Shown here: positions 14,200 through 22,167 of the stretch, one piece after another
Numbering within the stretch: position 1 is the first letter of the stretch
Layout: the number at the start of each line of letters is the position of its first letter
Origin: a virus
DNA length: 22,469 nucleotides
Reading direction: 5' to 3' (one strand)
IMG/VR virus record: IMGVR_UViG_3300032213_001819
Location: 1 to 22,469 of that record
The notes under the pieces: generated by a model
Seen by the model: the letters and a program-made list of their open reading frames with translations, nothing else
The model's database searches: none
What the model was told of the DNA's origin: nothing
Made by a program: the position numbers and the translations under genes

Positions 14200-14589
14200 A
14201 TGGCAAAAAATAATAATACCAATCCATTTGGCTCTAAAAAGAAAGCAATAGCCAATATGAGAAAGACAAAATCAGGAAGTGAAATGTATATGATAACTGA
14301 TTCTGGTCAAAAAGCATCTCATAAAATGAGTTGGGTTGGTGACCCTTCTAAAAAAAGAGGCAATTTTGCAGTCTTCCCAACAATAGCACCAAAAACTGGA
14401 AAGGAAATGTCAAGAAGTCCAAAGGATTGGATTGAACAAACGCCACAACAAGCCAAGCAAAGAAATGAACTTATTAATGTTAATTCAAGACGAAAAGCCG
14501 AAAAACTTGCAGCAGGTTCTTGGAAAAAAGGTTCTGAAAAAAAAATTGCTATGGCAGAGTATAGAGCCAATAAAACTAAGCGTAAATAA
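14200..14589 (+). CDS. 129-residue basic protein, AT-rich and AGA-biased
   Basis: A 129-residue basic protein. It begins with an Asn/Lys-rich tail, then a segment HKMSWVGDPSKKRGNFAVF leading into PTIAPKTGKE, then helices rich in charged residues (EKLAAGSWKKGSEKK). The pattern of HKMSW, a PTI strand and an AAGSWK helix recalls a small phage domain I have seen in structural regions, but I cannot name it with confidence. Six of eight arginine codons are AGA and the gene is visibly AT-richer than its neighbours, so it may have a different recent history. It begins 30 bases after the previous stop in an AT-rich gap and is the last gene before the lipoprotein-like transcription unit. Confidence 0.7.
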   Translation: MAKNNNTNPFGSKKKAIANMRKTKSGSEMYMITDSGQKASHKMSWVGDPSKKRGNFAVFPTIAPKTGKEMSRSPKDWIEQTPQQAKQRNELINVNSRRKAEKLAAGSWKKGSEKKIAMAEYRANKTKRK

Positions 14590-14596
14590 AACTCCG

Positions 14597-14604
14597 TATA
14601 TTTG
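14597..14604 (+). promoter_or_regulatory. Putative -7 element for the exported-protein gene
   Basis: TATATTTG at 14597-14604 matches TAnnTTTG, but no TTTG lies 20 bases upstream (14573-14576 is AAAC). The start would be near 14608, inside a palindrome. The weak -33 region would suit a promoter needing activation or subject to control. Confidence 0.5.
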
Positions 14605-14605
14605 T

Positions 14606-14622
14606 ATTTAGTTAAACTAAAT
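14606..14622. promoter_or_regulatory. 17-bp palindrome at the predicted transcript start (operator candidate)
   Basis: ATTTAGTT, a central A, then AACTAAAT is a perfect 8+1+8 palindrome immediately after the -7 element and covering the predicted start. A dimeric regulator site is a reasonable reading; AT-richness raises the odds of a chance palindrome. Confidence 0.45.
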
Positions 14623-14636
14623 TTATACTTCAAACA

Positions 14637-15101
14637 ATGAAAAAACTTTTCTTCTTTCTGTCTGTACTGCTTTTTGCAGTTGCTTGTGAGCCAAGCGTAA
14701 AGGCTCAAAACCTGACTTATTCCTTTGCAAATGGGAATATTGTTGTAAGGCGGTCTAACAATGTTGTCAAAGCATTGGCTGTTATTGGCACTTCTGTGGA
14801 CACTGTTACAATCACTTCTGTTCGCTACCTGCGTTTTTCAAACAATGGTACTACGCAACTGACTTTGGCGTATGGTGCATCAAGCGATTCTATTAATGGA
14901 AGAACTTGGGTTCAGGCTCGTAATATAATCAATCAGGATATTAATAGCCAACTTGGCAATTATCTCGGTGCCTATACCAAAGCCAATTTAATTACTTCTG
15001 ATACTGCTATTACAGGCAAATATTATTACGATACCGATTCTGTTACTTTTCGTTTTAAGAGGGCAGTTGGTGGTTTTCAAAGCCTTCAGCCAAAGAATTA
15101 A
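14637..15101 (+). CDS. Exported or lipid-anchored small protein, cargo-like
   Basis: A 154-residue protein with a clear signal peptide: MKK, a hydrophobic core (LFFFLSVLLFAVA) and C17, followed by EPSVKAQ. Two processing routes are possible: a lipoprotein cut before C17 (AVAC, a weak lipobox) or signal peptidase I after VKA. The mature part is beta-rich with Thr/Ser/Asn abundance and a central helix (TWVQARNIINQDINSQLGNYL). No family is recognised. A host-exported protein in a virion gene region, with its own -7 element and terminator, fits a cargo gene that changes the host envelope, for example superinfection exclusion, or a virion spike fragment; these are guesses. The codons include many T-ending ones, like the capsid gene. 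Confidence 0.75.
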   Translation: MKKLFFFLSVLLFAVACEPSVKAQNLTYSFANGNIVVRRSNNVVKALAVIGTSVDTVTITSVRYLRFSNNGTTQLTLAYGASSDSINGRTWVQARNIINQDINSQLGNYLGAYTKANLITSDTAITGKYYYDTDSVTFRFKRAVGGFQSLQPKN

Positions 15102-15130
15102 TATAAGTTTTTGCGTTGTCATTTGACAGA

Positions 15131-15161
15131 AACCCGAGAGTGATGATCTCGGGTTTTTTTT
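15131..15161 (+). terminator. Rho-independent terminator after the exported-protein gene
   Basis: AACCCGAGA (15131-15139) pairs perfectly with TCTCGGGTT (15147-15155) around a 7-base loop, followed by a T run to 15161. It isolates the upstream unit from the ring-protein promoter. Confidence 0.92.
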
Positions 15162-15195
15162 ATTGTCCTTTTTTCTATACATTTTCGTAACTTTG
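15162..15195 (+). promoter_or_regulatory. Promoter of the tail operon, near-leaderless
   Basis: TAACTTTG at 15188-15195 is a perfect -7 box. The best -33 candidate, ATTG at 15162-15165, is 22 bases upstream rather than 20. The box ends 5 bases before the A of ATG 15200, the same spacing as at 115/120, so the transcript should begin at or next to the start codon. Confidence 0.65.
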
Positions 15196-15199
15196 GGGT

Positions 15200-15973
15200 A
15201 TGGCTGGATATACATACAGGGAAGTTGTCTATGATATTTGGCAATCCCTAAAACAAAACTTTGATGATGGGGAACTTACCATAGCACAGGTACTTTACCA
15301 TGTCAGCGTTAGTGCTAATAGGCTGAAATTTCAGCACTTAGACAAAGAATACAAAGAACAAGGCTCCATTGGTGGAGATTATTTGCGTATTTACTCAAAT
15401 ATTCCTATTCAGGTAAGTAATTCTTCTACCAACCCCAATGTAATTAAGGGGAATAAGTACATTATTCTTCCTGCAAGGATACTTGACCTACCAAGAGATG
15501 GTGGAATTAAGTTTATTACCTACAATCATTTAGATACAAACTGCTGTTATGGCCCCAATCAGGTGAATTTTACGAGAACTACACCTGGTTTTGGTATTCA
15601 AAGGCTGTATGCCAATCCGTATGAGAAGCCAAGTGAGGCTAATCCGTACTATTATTTGGTGGAGGATGAGGATGGTAATGGTGTTAGGATATATTTATTG
15701 GGTATGGAGTGTAGCAATATCAGTACTTTAAGGATTGGTTGCTATTCCTATACAACTGCAAGCGATGTAAAGAGCTTAGATGATGTGGTGGACTTGCCTG
15801 AACATTTAATTGAAGTATTAAAATATAATGTAATAAGCCTTGGTAAGTTTGTTTTATCTACTGCTGATGATAATATTAATGATGGACAGGATACAACAAC
15901 AGAGGGAGGAATAAGCCGTGCAGAGCAGTTGTATCAACAACAGGTTACTCAACAATTACAGGGAGGTAGTTAA
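15200..15973 (+). CDS. Ring-like neck protein (second of three)
   Basis: A 257-residue protein with a helical N-terminus (YREVVYDIWQSLKQNFDDGE, LTIAQVLYHVSVSANRLKF) and a beta-rich body, a helical segment (LPEHLIEVLKYNVISLGKFVL, about 197-217) and a glutamine-rich tail. This is the layout seen in ring or adaptor proteins that extend the portal of short-tailed phages. It lies 2 bases before a similar-sized protein and upstream of the very large tail protein, consistent with a tail assembly operon. The start at ATG 15200 is preferred because the family-like N-terminus begins there, although it leaves almost no leader. Inferred from layout and position; no signature motif is available. Confidence 0.6.
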   Translation: MAGYTYREVVYDIWQSLKQNFDDGELTIAQVLYHVSVSANRLKFQHLDKEYKEQGSIGGDYLRIYSNIPIQVSNSSTNPNVIKGNKYIILPARILDLPRDGGIKFITYNHLDTNCCYGPNQVNFTRTTPGFGIQRLYANPYEKPSEANPYYYLVEDEDGNGVRIYLLGMECSNISTLRIGCYSYTTASDVKSLDDVVDLPEHLIEVLKYNVISLGKFVLSTADDNINDGQDTTTEGGISRAEQLYQQQVTQQLQGGS

Positions 15974-15975
15974 TT

Positions 15976-16740
15976 ATGGAATGGAGTGATGTTATTACCG
16001 CTGACGATATTATATCTGAAGTGAGTATGATGCTTGACGATGCTGATATGAGTAGAGGTTTAAGCCGTGGGTACTATATGAATAGTGTTCAAAGGGCTTT
16101 TGAGGACTTGAATTTGCAGTCGTTTATGACTATCAAGACTATTGACATTGAACTTAAGCCAGGTAGATTCACTTTGGATATGCCTTCTGATAGTTTCAAT
16201 ATCCGTGAGATGTATATGCACAATGGTGTGTGTTGTCAGCCGGGTGGAGAAATGGCAGTAGTTCATTGGAAAAGACTTTACAATAATAGCCAAGGTGGTC
16301 CAGGATATACTGCTGCAAAGAAAGATAATCAGGCACAGGATTACTACTTCAATGCTGATGGATTTGGAAGCGATATTAATGGTCTTGGCTACACTACTTA
16401 CTTTGCCAATATTGAAAATAGGTTGATAATGCTTAGTAGTCCGTGTTTGGAGTATAGGTATTTGAGGTTGGTTTACAATAGTATGGGTGGAGAGATAGGT
16501 GATAAGTTAGAGATACCAAGAGTAGTTCGTGAGTGCATTACTTTAATGACCGCTAAGAGGGTCTGTATGGCACTTATGGCTCGGGATGATAAGAAGTATA
16601 GGGTATTGTACCAAGTAATCACTAATGACTTAGATTCGCCAAGAGATGGTGCTTTAGCAAGAGCCAAGGTATTTCTTGTCAGAATGGGAACTTGGAAGAG
16701 AAATGAGTTTAATTTAAGGAACGAAACCGCAAAGTTTTAA
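15976..16740 (+). CDS. Ring-like neck protein (third of three)
   Basis: A 254-residue protein: N-terminal helices (ITADDIISEVSMMLDDADMS; YYMNSVQRAFEDLNLQSF), then strands (KTIDIELKPGRFTLDMP; FNIREMYMHNGVCC), an aromatic-rich middle, and a C-terminal helical part (VVRECITLMTAKRVCMALMA). The arrangement, particularly the helix pair before a KPGxFTLxMP strand and a C-terminal helix carrying R and cysteines, resembles neck or tail-tube adaptor proteins. It starts 2 bases after the previous stop and ends 3 bases before the next start, so the three genes are translationally packed. The function is inferred from context and layout. Confidence 0.62.
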   Translation: MEWSDVITADDIISEVSMMLDDADMSRGLSRGYYMNSVQRAFEDLNLQSFMTIKTIDIELKPGRFTLDMPSDSFNIREMYMHNGVCCQPGGEMAVVHWKRLYNNSQGGPGYTAAKKDNQAQDYYFNADGFGSDINGLGYTTYFANIENRLIMLSSPCLEYRYLRLVYNSMGGEIGDKLEIPRVVRECITLMTAKRVCMALMARDDKKYRVLYQVITNDLDSPRDGALARAKVFLVRMGTWKRNEFNLRNETAKF

Positions 16741-16743
16741 CAG

Positions 16744-19700
16744 ATGCCATTACCAATACACAATCAACAGAATACACAGTTAGATGTTAAGGCATTTAAC
16801 AAGGGTGCTCAATACAGCATAGAGGAGCAGTTCCTTGGACAAAGTGATAGTGGTGCTTATATTGATGCAGAGAATATGCGTCCTACTGGATTGAAAGAGG
16901 ATGAAATGGCTTTGCAGAGAATTGATGGAGAGGACAAGATTTATGTGAGTGAGGATAATAGTTGCTTAAATTATTATGGTGGTACTTTTGCAAATGGAGA
17001 GTGGAGATGCTTGGGTACTATGTATGTTAAGGACAATATAGTTGAATTGTGGTGTGATGAGAACCAAATCGAGGCTCCATTCATAAGAATTAACGGGCAG
17101 ATTTGTGCAGCAAGTCCACAACTACCTTTGGACATTGACTTTCCTGTTCAGTTCCATTGGAATAATACCTGTTTAGGTGGAGAGATTTATATTACCGACA
17201 ATAGAACTCCGCCAATCATCCTGAATGTTCAGGATATGATTGATAATAGTACAGCACCTAATTGTACTGAAAAATACTTCAATGAGTTTGATAGGAGGAG
17301 ATATGAAATCAATACACAGATTCCACCACACATACTTTCATTTGTTGAATTGACTGCTAATCCTGGTTATCCTGGTGCAACCGTTTATGGAACAGGAGGA
17401 CTTAAAGTTGGTATGTACGCATATTCTTTCAGGTATGTAACCAAGGATGGTGATAGAACTGCGTGGACAAATGTTACTCCAACGATACCTGTTCCGGTAA
17501 ACATAAATGCGGATAGTAATCAGTATCCGTACATTAAGACTTATGGTGCAGACCCAAGTACTCAAAGCAAGTATGGCATTGTATTAAATTTCAGGGCACA
17601 AAATGACTTGAACTTTGACTATATTGAAATTAAGAGGTATAGTTACAACACAGGCGTTCCTGTTGGCTTTACTCCTGGTGCGGAATTAATAGGTACTTTG
17701 CAATTAGTTGATGGGGAGAACTCAATAAGATATATTCTTGACATAGGTGCGATTGGAGAGCCAATTACGGATACAGAGGACACAACTACTTTTGCACCGA
17801 TTAAGGCTGCCAAAACGATAAGGTATTTTGAAAATAGATTGTATTTGATGAATATCAAGTATGAATCCATGGACTTTACACCCTCGTTTGTTTCAAATGG
17901 TAGACCCAATATGTTCCCTGTTATGGCTCCATTGGGAACGGTTGGCTACAATGATGCCTACAATACTACCTATCACAGGAGTTATTTCCGTGGGGAGAAG
18001 TATGGTTTTGCGGTAGGATTTTGGAATAACTTAATGGGCAAAACTTTTGCTACGAAAGTTCCTAACTTTACCAATTACCAAATGCCTGAACGCAGGGATG
18101 AGGCAAGTGCATTGACAGGAACTTTTAGTTATACTGCAAGTGGTGCTACTACTTTGCCTACTGCTGTTGTTTATTCTACAAATAGCGATGCCCCTTGCCA
18201 CGAAACATATACTCTTAGGAATGCAATAACAAAAGATGATTGCTGTTCATTTAAGAATATATCGTGTGAAGGTAATAAAGATGATTCATGTGATGCTCCA
18301 CTTGGATTTAATAATATGCCAAGTTATTGTGGTGGGTGTGGGATAGCACCTGAACCATATGACGCAAGTGATATAGGTTATCAACCTCTTACTCCCATTG
18401 GCGAATCAGACCCTAATGTATCAGGACATGACTATGTAATAAATACCCGTGTTGAGAATACTTGTACTAACCTTGGTGATTATCATCCTGCTGGGTTTGC
18501 ACCTGAATACTTTGCCTTAGGAATGGCATTGAATGGTATTGATACAAGTTTATTGCCAACAAACATTCAGGCATTTTCGGTACTTAGAACAAGACCTGCA
18601 GGTAGAGTTGTATTTCAGGGAATAGGTGGCTACTATCTTTATCCGAATCCGGGTGGTGATACCGACCCTGCATATAAGGCTGTAAACAAATTGTGGTTTT
18701 ATGGGTTTGAGGGTACTTCAAGAGCAGGATTAATAAGTCAGGCAATTATCAATCAAATAGGTGCTAATGCAGGTGGGCAATATGAGGCTCAATTAGTTTC
18801 TCCTGTTGGTTTGTTTTCTGAAATTCCACACGGAGAAAATAGAACTTTTCTTGGAGGCAAAGACATTATTGATATGTGTTTGTATCCAAGATTCTACGAG
18901 GACAATGCTACAATAAATCTTACTCCTGACCCAACAAGCACAGGTGGATATATTCAGTTTGGAAAGTGGAGGAATGCAGGTTTCCCGGGTTCAGGATGGA
19001 CTACGATTCTATCAACAAATAAAGCGAGTTTTGTTATTAACGAGTTTAGAAACGCAAATAACTCTGCTACAAATACAAGCGGTGTTGGTGCTGAGTATGT
19101 AGGTGATAGAGGGAATCAGTATTTTGTGCTTGGTACGAGCATAGATGTTTATGGTGTTCAAAGCGTTGGCTTAAATGCTTGTGATAATGCTTATGATAGT
19201 GGTGACTTAAAATCATTTCACGAACCTTGGTATAACATTAATATAGTTGATACCTTGGCGAATGTAGCACAAGGTGATATTACTACATACTATGATACGG
19301 GTGCATATCAAAAACTAAGGTCTTGGATTGGTACTTATTCTGCAGGTTCAACTACATTCCAACTTGCAGGGGATGAAAGATGGGAAGATGTAAGACCATA
19401 TATCCCTAATTCATATACAACACTTGCAACTATTGATACAAATACCATAAACTCAATACTTGAAATTGAGTTACCAAATGGAACTATTCAGTATTGGCTG
19501 AATGCAGATGGGGTTTCAAACTTGGATATTGATGCAATGATTCCTTCTTTGCCTTACACGATAGGAACAAATACCCCTGGTGGTAGCAAAGATGGAGTAA
19601 CTATTTCAGGTTTTTACAGAGTTTTATTTACCTCTCCAAGGACTTTTGTAATTGTGTTTACGGCAGGTTCAACTCCAATTACCCCACAAACCGATAGCAA

Positions 19701-21378
19701 AATCTACATTAAGTACGATAATGAAGTGCCTATTCGTGCTTATGGTGGAGATGCTTATACAGGAGATGATGTAGGTTGCTTTGTTGATAGACAAGTTCCT
19801 AATGGCGGTGGCAATCCTAACAATACAGGCACAAGTTCTCCACTTCCTATGAATCTTGGGTTGCCTTACTATGAGGTTCAAATAAACCCAAGAATGTTTA
19901 TTACACAGGATGCAAAGGGTGGAATAAACAAAATTCAGGATTGTAGTAAGGTAAAAAGTGATTGGGTGCGTCAAATGATTGCACTTTTCAATGTAGAAAG
20001 CAGGGTTCATGTAGCATACTTCCACGAGGTTGCTAAATTAGACCCTCCACAATACCAAATGGGGAAATTCTTCCCTGCCACAAACTACATTATGCGTCCT
20101 AATGAGTGGAAAACAGATGTTGAAAACGATAACTTCTGTGGTGGTTCAGGTATTGTTTACGATACATACAAGTCAGATTACCCAAGCGAGTGGCTTTATT
20201 GGAGATATGGTGGTTATAGATACCAACCTCAGTACAATATTGACTATATGCACTTCCAAAATGTGGTTATTTGGACAACCAAACCTACTACTGGATACCG
20301 AGAACTTACTGAGTTTTGTTCAAGGGTTGCATATAGCGAAAGAAGGGATATTGCAAGGGTTGATAGCCCGGGCATAAGAACTTTTAGTCCGGCAAATATT
20401 TATGACATTGAGGACCAATCAGGTGAGATAAAGTATGCTTGGAGTGCCTTGGGTGGTAATAAAGGGAATAACCTTTATGCTGTTACCGACAGAGGTGTTT
20501 GTCTTTTGATTACAGAGGATGTGCTTATTCGTGATGCAACCTCCGAGCAAATTGCTATGGGATTGACTACTGAAAACAATGTAATTAGTGGTCAGTATTG
20601 GATAAGCAAAGAAATCGGAATGAATGATGAGGCTTGGCGGTCAAGGGCAGAGTACAATAATGCCTTGTATTTTATCAATAGAACAAGTGCATATTTGCTT
20701 GAAGATAACCAACTTACGGATATTGCAAGGGAGTTTTCTTACTTTGCAAGAATCAATCCATTCCTAAAACAAACTACACTTGGCTATGAAACTTGGCTTA
20801 CAAGTCTTTATGATGTCAAGTATGGTGAGTATTGGGTTCAGATTCAGGCAGGTAATGCTGCTGAAGAACCAATAGACAACCTGTTTATTTTCAGCAGAAA
20901 AAACAAATCGTGGAACGGAACTTACTCACATAGATATGACCAATACCTAAGTTTTGACAATCAGACTTACGGAATGGGTAGATGGGCAGATGGAGGAGAG
21001 GCAGTTACTTTTGTCTTAGACACAGGAGACCAAATTAACGACAATCCAATTCAAGCAAGGGTAATTCAGTCAAGTGCTAAGAATCAGATACTTGCAAAAG
21101 AATTTCAGGGTGTAAGGGTTGTTTCAAATCAAGTTCCTGACACAATAAATTTCTATGATAATCTGCAACAATACTTGTCCGGCAATATTCAAACAAGTGT
21201 GGTTCAAGCCAATCTTCGTGATTATGGTTCAGGTTGGGAGCAGTACATAGGCAGAAAAACGGTTGTTGGGAATGATAATCGTATGCAGGGAACTTCCATT
21301 GTTTATGAAATAATATTCCAAGGGTCAGGTGATTTTAAGATTGTCAGTTCGGGAATTTATTGGAAACCTTTGGTATAA
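16744..21378 (+). CDS. Very large tail muzzle/nozzle-like (stabilisation) protein
   Basis: A 1544-residue protein, the largest in the window. Its N-terminus (KAFNKGAQYSIEEQFLGQSD, then AYIDAENMRPTG) has the FxxGxxxxxxx and AxNxR pattern of the start of P22 gp10-like tail stabilisation and crAss-like muzzle proteins. The body is largely beta, with repeated aromatic- and glycine-rich strands consistent with a propeller or tube. A cysteine-rich insertion lies at about 485-532 (C485, C500, C501, C508, C516, C529, C532). The C-terminal 250 residues are again beta-rich, with a propeller-like stretch (WLTSLYDVKYGEYWVQIQ) and a terminal VYEIIFQGSGDF. It would form the distal end of the short tail. 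Family assignment comes from N-terminal pattern, size and order. Start ATG 16744 follows the preceding stop by 3 bases. Confidence 0.7.
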   Translation: MPLPIHNQQNTQLDVKAFNKGAQYSIEEQFLGQSDSGAYIDAENMRPTGLKEDEMALQRIDGEDKIYVSEDNSCLNYYGGTFANGEWRCLGTMYVKDNIVELWCDENQIEAPFIRINGQICAASPQLPLDIDFPVQFHWNNTCLGGEIYITDNRTPPIILNVQDMIDNSTAPNCTEKYFNEFDRRRYEINTQIPPHILSFVELTANPGYPGATVYGTGGLKVGMYAYSFRYVTKDGDRTAWTNVTPTIPVPVNINADSNQYPYIKTYGADPSTQSKYGIVLNFRAQNDLNFDYIEIKRYSYNTGVPVGFTPGAELIGTLQLVDGENSIRYILDIGAIGEPITDTEDTTTFAPIKAAKTIRYFENRLYLMNIKYESMDFTPSFVSNGRPNMFPVMAPLGTVGYNDAYNTTYHRSYFRGEKYGFAVGFWNNLMGKTFATKVPNFTNYQMPERRDEASALTGTFSYTASGATTLPTAVVYSTNSDAPCHETYTLRNAITKDDCCSFKNISCEGNKDDSCDAPLGFNNMPSYCGGCGIAPEPYDASDIGYQPLTPIGESDPNVSGHDYVINTRVENTCTNLGDYHPAGFAPEYFALGMALNGIDTSLLPTNIQAFSVLRTRPAGRVVFQGIGGYYLYPNPGGDTDPAYKAVNKLWFYGFEGTSRAGLISQAIINQIGANAGGQYEAQLVSPVGLFSEIPHGENRTFLGGKDIIDMCLYPRFYEDNATINLTPDPTSTGGYIQFGKWRNAGFPGSGWTTILSTNKASFVINEFRNANNSATNTSGVGAEYVGDRGNQYFVLGTSIDVYGVQSVGLNACDNAYDSGDLKSFHEPWYNINIVDTLANVAQGDITTYYDTGAYQKLRSWIGTYSAGSTTFQLAGDERWEDVRPYIPNSYTTLATIDTNTINSILEIELPNGTIQYWLNADGVSNLDIDAMIPSLPYTIGTNTPGGSKDGVTISGFYRVLFTSPRTFVIVFTAGSTPITPQTDSKIYIKYDNEVPIRAYGGDAYTGDDVGCFVDRQVPNGGGNPNNTGTSSPLPMNLGLPYYEVQINPRMFITQDAKGGINKIQDCSKVKSDWVRQMIALFNVESRVHVAYFHEVAKLDPPQYQMGKFFPATNYIMRPNEWKTDVENDNFCGGSGIVYDTYKSDYPSEWLYWRYGGYRYQPQYNIDYMHFQNVVIWTTKPTTGYRELTEFCSRVAYSERRDIARVDSPGIRTFSPANIYDIEDQSGEIKYAWSALGGNKGNNLYAVTDRGVCLLITEDVLIRDATSEQIAMGLTTENNVISGQYWISKEIGMNDEAWRSRAEYNNALYFINRTSAYLLEDNQLTDIAREFSYFARINPFLKQTTLGYETWLTSLYDVKYGEYWVQIQAGNAAEEPIDNLFIFSRKNKSWNGTYSHRYDQYLSFDNQTYGMGRWADGGEAVTFVLDTGDQINDNPIQARVIQSSAKNQILAKEFQGVRVVSNQVPDTINFYDNLQQYLSGNIQTSVVQANLRDYGSGWEQYIGRKTVVGNDNRMQGTSIVYEIIFQGSGDFKIVSSGIYWKPLV

Positions 21379-21390
21379 TGTGTAATTTTG
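21359..21390 (+). promoter_or_regulatory. Putative promoter inside the end of the large tail gene
   Basis: ATTG at 21359-21362 (three of four -33 bases), exactly 20 bases, then TAATTTTG at 21383-21390 match the Bacteroidota pattern. The predicted start is near 21394. The -33 element lies in the last codons of the tail gene. Confidence 0.6.
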
Positions 21391-21402
21391 GACAAATAAA
21401 AT

Positions 21403-21409
21403 AAGGAGG
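21403..21409 (+). promoter_or_regulatory. Strong Shine-Dalgarno sequence
   Basis: AAGGAGG at 21403-21409, 5 bases before ATG 21415, is the clearest classical ribosome-binding site in the window. Most other starts have only AT-rich leaders or none. Confidence 0.75.
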
Positions 21410-21414
21410 AAATT

Positions 21415-22140
21415 ATGGACCCTATGACTATGATGATGGTAGCTAATATGGCAAAAGATTCGTCAGGGGCTGCATTACCAACAGCAGTTGGTGCAACACA
21501 ACTTATCTTGGGCAATATCCAACGGGCAAAGGCGAAGAAAATGCAACCGGCACAGGAAGATGCTCAACAAGTAACGGCTATGCAGGAGTATCAGCGTAGG
21601 GCGAATAATGCTATGACAGGTGCGAATATCAGCAATCAGATGCGTGATTTAGCACAAATGCAGGGGGCAGGAATCCGTGCTTTAAGTCGTGGTGGAAACA
21701 TCAATCAGTTTGGTCAGGTATCAAGAATGCAGAGTAAGGCGTTGAATGATATACTTGCACAGGGACAGGCACAGGAGCAGAGTTATCGTGATATGTTCAA
21801 CGAACAACTTAAGAGTGTTGCGGACAGGAGATTGCGTTTACAGACAAGGGCTGCGGATGCTATGAGTTTAAGGTCTGAGAAGAACATAGCAGCAGGAACG
21901 CAGGGTATTATGGCAGGATTGGCTAAGATGGGTGGAGGAAAGAGTGCTACTCCAAGTGCAGATGGCGGTGCTTCACAGGTTGCAGACAGAGGATTAATGG
22001 CATCTCAAGGCGGTTCTCCTGGTGCTATACCTGGTATTACACAGCCTGAATTGAATTTAGGTGGCATGAAACAATTCCAAGGAATAGGCTCAATGATGGA
22101 TACAACAGGAAGTTTGCCATTCCCTATGCCGGGAGTATAA
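21415..22140 (+). CDS. Gln/Met/Ala-rich helical protein, internal-virion type
   Basis: A 241-residue protein rich in Gln, Ala, Met, Arg and Gly. Residues 1-170 look like long helices (MTMMMVANMAKDSSGAALPT; LNDILAQGQAQEQSYRDMF; QLKSVADRRLRLQTRAADAM). The last 70 residues are Gly/Pro/Ser-rich and probably flexible. Proteins of this composition downstream of tail genes are often internal virion or ejection proteins of short-tailed phages; this is an inference, and no specific family is recognised. It has its own promoter-like sequence and the strongest Shine-Dalgarno site in the window, suggesting that its output is controlled separately from the long tail gene. Confidence 0.7.
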   Translation: MDPMTMMMVANMAKDSSGAALPTAVGATQLILGNIQRAKAKKMQPAQEDAQQVTAMQEYQRRANNAMTGANISNQMRDLAQMQGAGIRALSRGGNINQFGQVSRMQSKALNDILAQGQAQEQSYRDMFNEQLKSVADRRLRLQTRAADAMSLRSEKNIAAGTQGIMAGLAKMGGGKSATPSADGGASQVADRGLMASQGGSPGAIPGITQPELNLGGMKQFQGIGSMMDTTGSLPFPMPGV

Positions 22141-22167
22141 TTTTTCATCAGATAAGAAAGTAGTAGT

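Noticed and set aside
20102-20377. Plus-strand ORF of 91 residues within the tail gene
   Set aside because: It is in another frame of the 1544-residue gene, with no separate signals and no family likeness.
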